Shown here: positions 60,668 to 64,000 of the stretch, in pieces
Numbering within the stretch: the first letter of the stretch is position 1
Layout: each line of letters opens with the position of its first letter
Assembly (NCBI RefSeq): GCF_002754315.1
Contig: NZ_PEFE01000001.1
Location: forward strand, 3,100,001-3,164,000
DNA from: Flavobacterium sp. 11
GTDB lineage: Bacteria > Bacteroidota > Bacteroidia > Flavobacteriales > Flavobacteriaceae
Direction of reading: 5' to 3'
DNA length: 64,000 nt
Notes under the pieces: model-generated
The model's database searches: none
The model's input: the letters and a program-made list of their open reading frames with translations, nothing else
What the model was told of the DNA's origin: nothing
Program-made: the position numbers and the translations under genes

Positions 60668-62740
60668 ATGACAAACAACATTCTAATTGAAAATCAATAT
60701 AAAAGAACCAGTTTATTTGAAAAAGAAAATGTGAACTATTTAGTGCGCATTTTAAAAAGATTCAATACCGTACCAAAGATAAATAACATCAATATTATCA
60801 CTTCAACCAGTGAGCCTACTGTTTTTAAAATTGTACCCAACAAATCAATTATAATTGGTTCCTCATTTTTAGACAAACCCATTTTAGCGTTAGTCTATTT
60901 AAGATATGGAATCGAATGGCAGCTATGGTACAAAGCATTGAACGCCGAGAAAAAAGATGTTGTTTTATGTGATATTGCAGCTCTCGAAGTGATTCGAATT
61001 TTTTATAATTTACTACCGAAAGATGATAAGGAAAAATTAGAAAATCTTGATTATATTCTAATTAACTTAATTAAAAATGATGCCTCTTTAAATACTGAAT
61101 CTTCATTAATAAACGACGAGCTTCAATCTTTTCATGGTTTAAAAAATGCAAACACTGAACTCAAAGAATCTTGGAAACCAATTGTCGAAAATCTTGCAAA
61201 ACCGACAGAATACATGTTGATGTCTGGTGGTGATCTTCGATTGAATATCGATGAGATTCATTTGCTAAACAAATACGGATGCCGTCCATTCCCAAGACCT
61301 GATGCATTTACCTTTGCATCGTCTACGGCGTCAAGTGTTTCTAATTTTGCTTTTGATAAAACAGATAAAGTGAGAAGTATATTGATTAGAAATAGTCTTA
61401 AGAAAGGTTTTCAAAATACTACAATCGAGTTTTCTGAATTGCTAAAAAATAATCTTAGACATATCTTTAAATTAAATGAGGAAAGTGAAATAATTTTTTC
61501 ACCATCAGGTACTGATTCTTCACTCCAAATAGCAGCCATAACACAAATTATTTCTGACAAAGAAATTACACATATTTTGGTGGCCTCTGATGAAACTGGT
61601 AGCGGTGTAGCTGCGGCCTTAAAAGGGTGTCATTTTGAAAACACTACAGCTTTAAATTATCCAATTAAAAAAGACACTAAAATTGAAGGTTTTAGAGATG
61701 TTGATTTAATACAAATCCCTTTTAGAGATCAAAATGGCGCATTAAAAACGTCTAATCAATTAGATCAGGAAGTATTTGATGCCGTTGTTAAGACCAGAAA
61801 TGAAGGCAGACATATAGTATTACATACTATGGACCAATCAAAATTAGGATATCAATCTCCCAGCGACGAATTTATTAAAAAACTAAATACACTTGAAGAT
61901 TTATCAATTCAAATAATTGTAGATGGTTCACAGCTAAGATTAGATCCAAAAGACATACAAAATTATTTAAATAAAGGCTATATTGTCACCATAACGGGGA
62001 GTAAATTCTTTACTGGTCCTCCATATTGCGGTGCATTAATTTTACCTAAAAATGTCAATAAATTAATTCAATCTGTAAAAAACACATTACCCAAAGGATT
62101 AAACCAATATTATAATCGTTCTGATTGGCCGACTTCCTGGTTTTGTTCCAATGAATTATCTGAAGGCTATAACTATGGTTCCTATATGCGCTGGAATGCT
62201 GCGGTGGTTGAAATGGACAGGTATTACAAAACACCTATTTTATATCGAAATATGGGTATTGAGATGTTTTGTAATTTTGTGGATGATTCCATAAAAGAGG
62301 CCACTTTTTTACAGCCTATTTACGGGGATGAAACAAAAACTAAGATTTACAGCAGTAAAGAATTTGGAATAAGAAATATTCGTACCATTTTTCCTTTCTT
62401 TATTTTTAAAAACAATGAGGTCTTATCTGTTGATAAAGTAAAAAAATTATATACTTTATTAAATTCTGATTTATCTGATCAGTTTGAAGGTTCTTCTTTA
62501 GAAATCATTCGACTTGCTGCCCAAAAATGTCATATTGGTCAAGCAGTTAATGTAAAATATACTACAGAAATTGAAAGTGCTATTTTAAGAATTAGTTTAG
62601 GCGCAAGAGTTATTTCTGAAAGTTGGGTCAATAGAGATATTAGTCTCTTTTTTAGAAATATAGAATTACAAATGAGTCAGATCACAATCACTATTAAAAA
62701 AATTGAATTGATACTTAATAATTCTGAATTATTGGATTAA
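60668..62740 (+). CDS. PLP-dependent fold-type I enzyme with unknown N-terminal domain
   Basis: 690 aa. Residues about 200-600 form a fold-type I PLP domain: phosphate-binding SPSGTDSS (279-286), Asp419 in IIVDGSQLRLD (expected to contact the pyridine nitrogen) and Lys446 in ITGSKFFTGPPYCGAL (expected Schiff-base lysine). Another conserved-looking segment is RPFPRPDAFTFASSTASSVS (207-226). The first 190 residues are a separate domain I cannot place; there is no signal peptide. The layout resembles aminotransferase class V or decarboxylase enzymes but matches none I know, so the substrate is open. It is convergent with a cysteine-synthase-family gene. Confidence 0.75.
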   Translation: MTNNILIENQYKRTSLFEKENVNYLVRILKRFNTVPKINNINIITSTSEPTVFKIVPNKSIIIGSSFLDKPILALVYLRYGIEWQLWYKALNAEKKDVVLCDIAALEVIRIFYNLLPKDDKEKLENLDYILINLIKNDASLNTESSLINDELQSFHGLKNANTELKESWKPIVENLAKPTEYMLMSGGDLRLNIDEIHLLNKYGCRPFPRPDAFTFASSTASSVSNFAFDKTDKVRSILIRNSLKKGFQNTTIEFSELLKNNLRHIFKLNEESEIIFSPSGTDSSLQIAAITQIISDKEITHILVASDETGSGVAAALKGCHFENTTALNYPIKKDTKIEGFRDVDLIQIPFRDQNGALKTSNQLDQEVFDAVVKTRNEGRHIVLHTMDQSKLGYQSPSDEFIKKLNTLEDLSIQIIVDGSQLRLDPKDIQNYLNKGYIVTITGSKFFTGPPYCGALILPKNVNKLIQSVKNTLPKGLNQYYNRSDWPTSWFCSNELSEGYNYGSYMRWNAAVVEMDRYYKTPILYRNMGIEMFCNFVDDSIKEATFLQPIYGDETKTKIYSSKEFGIRNIRTIFPFFIFKNNEVLSVDKVKKLYTLLNSDLSDQFEGSSLEIIRLAAQKCHIGQAVNVKYTTEIESAILRISLGARVISESWVNRDISLFFRNIELQMSQITITIKKIELILNNSELLD

Positions 62741-62753
62741 ATAAAAAGTATTC

Positions 62754-62823
62754 AAATTTAATATTCAATAAAAAAGTCCCATTTACTGAGGTAAATGGGA
62801 CTTTTTTATTGAATATTAAATTT
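62754..62823. terminator. Very long bidirectional terminator hairpin
   Basis: Perfect 33-bp inverted repeat (62754-62786 and 62791-62823) with a TGAG loop. The core is AAAAAAGTCCCATTTAC and its complement with flanking A- and T-runs. It begins 14 bases behind the PLP gene and reaches into the stop codon of the convergent gene. Confidence 0.92.
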
Positions 62824-63862
62824 ATTTTATAAATTCTATTTTTTGAACTTCTTCTTCGTTGATGCTGTCAAAGAAACCTTGTTCGTTCATCCAATCATCG
62901 CTAAATACTTTACTCATATAACGAGAACCATGATCCGGGAAAATTGCTATTACATTACTATTAGCGTCAAATTCACCTTCTTCTGCATATTGTCTAATCG
63001 CTTGCATCACTGCTCCTGAAGTATATCCAACAAATAAACCTTCTTTTCTGGTAATTTCTCGTGCAGCATGAGCGCTTTCCTCATCGGTAACTTTCATGAA
63101 CTTATCAATAATATCAAAATCAGTTGCAGATGGAATTAAATTTTTTCCTAGACCTTCTATTCTATATGGATAAATTTCGTCATTATCAAATTCTCTAGTT
63201 TCATGATATTTTTTCAATACAGACCCAAAAGCATCCACTCCAAGAATTCTAATAGTAGGATTTTGTTCTTTTAAATATTTTGCAGTACCTGAAATAGTTC
63301 CGCCTGTTCCACTACAAGCAATTAAGTGTGTAATTGCTCCGCTAGTTTGTTTCCAAATCTCCGGACCGGTAGACTTATAATGCGCATCAACATTCAACTC
63401 ATTAAAATACTGATTAATATAAATCGAACCTTTCGTTTCTTCATGCAAACGTTTAGCGACGTTATAATAAGAACGCTCATCATCAGCAGAAACATGCGCC
63501 GGACAAACATATACTTTAGCACCCAAGCTGCGAAGCATGTCAATTTTATCTTTAGATGATTTAGAACTAACAGCAAGAATACAGTTGTAGCCTTTTATAA
63601 TACTGACCATTGCTAAACTAAAACCCGTATTACCGGAAGTTGTTTCAATTATGGTATCACCAGGAGATAAAATACCTCTCCTTTCAGCTTCTTCAATTAT
63701 GTATAATGCTATTCTATCTTTTGAAGAATGTCCCGGATTAAAAGCTTCTACTTTAGCGTAAAAATTTCCTTCTAAATTTTCAGTAACTTTATTTAGCTTA
63801 ATAAGTGGAGTATTACCTATTAATTCTAAGACATTATTATAAGCAGTTATTTCTTTTTTCAT
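62822..63862 (-). CDS. PLP-dependent cysteine synthase family protein
   Basis: 346 aa fold-type II PLP enzyme. Schiff-base Lys49 in [10 protein letters not shown], substrate loop TSGNTGFS (about 79-86), the phosphate-binding [10 protein letters not shown] (about 184-193) and [12 protein letters not shown] are present. GHSSKDR replaces the usual PxGSVKDR, and the protein is longer at the C terminus than CysK. It could be an O-acetylserine sulfhydrylase or a cystathionine beta-synthase-like enzyme without the CBS regulatory domain; the sequence alone does not decide. It has its own -7 box at 63909-63916. Confidence 0.88.
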   Translation of the reverse strand: MKKEITAYNNVLELIGNTPLIKLNKVTENLEGNFYAKVEAFNPGHSSKDRIALYIIEEAERRGILSPGDTIIETTSGNTGFSLAMVSIIKGYNCILAVSSKSSKDKIDMLRSLGAKVYVCPAHVSADDERSYYNVAKRLHEETKGSIYINQYFNELNVDAHYKSTGPEIWKQTSGAITHLIACSGTGGTISGTAKYLKEQNPTIRILGVDAFGSVLKKYHETREFDNDEIYPYRIEGLGKNLIPSATDFDIIDKFMKVTDEESAHAAREITRKEGLFVGYTSGAVMQAIRQYAEEGEFDANSNVIAIFPDHGSRYMSKVFSDDWMNEQGFFDSINEEEVQKIEFIK

Positions 63863-63908
63863 AAAAAAATAGTTAGTCGTGGCAATCTTTCACTAAACAC
63901 GAATGTTA

Positions 63909-63916
63909 CAAATTTA
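63909..63916 (-). promoter_or_regulatory. Candidate -7 box of the cysteine-synthase-family gene
   Basis: TAAATTTG on the minus strand, 47 bases before the ATG at 63862. The same octamer serves the tRNA and thiolase promoters. A TTTG partner box is not clear. Confidence 0.5.
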
Positions 63917-63930
63917 ACAAAAAAATCTAA

Positions 63931-64000
63931 TTAGTTTTTAATTTCTTCTAAATCTAATAGAAAACTATATTCTTTTGCTAATTCCTTTAGGGCTTCAAAA
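63931..64000 (-). CDS. C-terminal fragment of an unidentified gene
   Basis: The last 70 bases on the minus strand are an open frame ending in TAA (63931-63933), coding FEALKELAKEYSFLLDLEEI and KN. It is probably the 3' end of a gene that continues beyond the window. The helical, Leu/Glu-rich end gives no family clue. Confidence 0.45.
   Translation of the reverse strand, partial: FEALKELAKEYSFLLDLEEIKN

Overview
The window comes from a Flavobacterium-like member of the Bacteroidota (family Flavobacteriaceae). The evidence is the low-GC DNA, the many exact Bacteroidota -7 boxes (TAnnTTTG, several with a TTTG or TTG box 18-20 bases upstream), and a gene set typical of flavobacteria: LptD and TamB envelope proteins, LIC11966 surface protein, SYLF protein, M43 lipoproteins and a zinc-protease/RimK fusion. 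No prophage, transposase, CRISPR array, rRNA operon or restriction system was seen. Most of it is ordinary chromosomal core.

Layout. 1-3.6 kb: divergent cell-wall amidase (cut by the window edge) and lptD-ridA. 3.7-6.7 kb: sugar kinase, gapA and pfkA (glycolysis, minus strand). 7.1-14.1 kb: tamB, divergent from tsaD-rsmE-DUF4159 gene. 14.6-16.7 kb: a tandem pair of secreted M43 zinc metalloproteases. 16.8-20.3 kb: AI-2E-type permease, THUMP-like methyltransferase, a small secreted protein and a VanX-like dipeptidase. 20.4-20.7 kb: tRNA cluster Ser-Pro-Arg containing a broken tRNA-Arg copy. 20.9-22.9 kb: a thiolase gene broken by a one-base frameshift, then an NlpC/P60 hydrolase. 23-29.7 kb: TPR protein, gyrA and clpC. 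29.9-35 kb: RimK fusion, DUF421 protein, Crp/Fnr regulator, two pirins, an OsmC gene with an in-frame stop, and a small acetyltransferase. 35.1-38.6 kb: phosphate transporter with its DUF47 partner, and hutH. 39-44.1 kb: thrA-thrB-thrC preceded by a threonine-rich leader ORF that looks like an attenuator. 44.3-46.5 kb: a lone KAP-family P-loop NTPase. 46.7-55 kb: accessory genes, including a two-gene HipA-like kinase/DUF3037 cassette whose promoter is a perfect palindrome. 55.2-60.1 kb: gcvT, an S41 protease, a surface protein and yebC. 60.7-64 kb: a 690-residue PLP enzyme of unknown role, convergent with a cysteine-synthase-family gene.

The most interesting items are the thr leader/attenuator, the palindromic promoter of the HipA-like/DUF3037 pair, the gene-conversion pattern in the M43 pair, the tRNA-Arg fragment inside the tRNA operon, the lone KAP NTPase, the unassigned PLP protein, two single-site gene lesions (thiolase, OsmC) and copies of a dispersed hairpin repeat. 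All functional calls are from reading motifs and recalled family knowledge; no database search was run.
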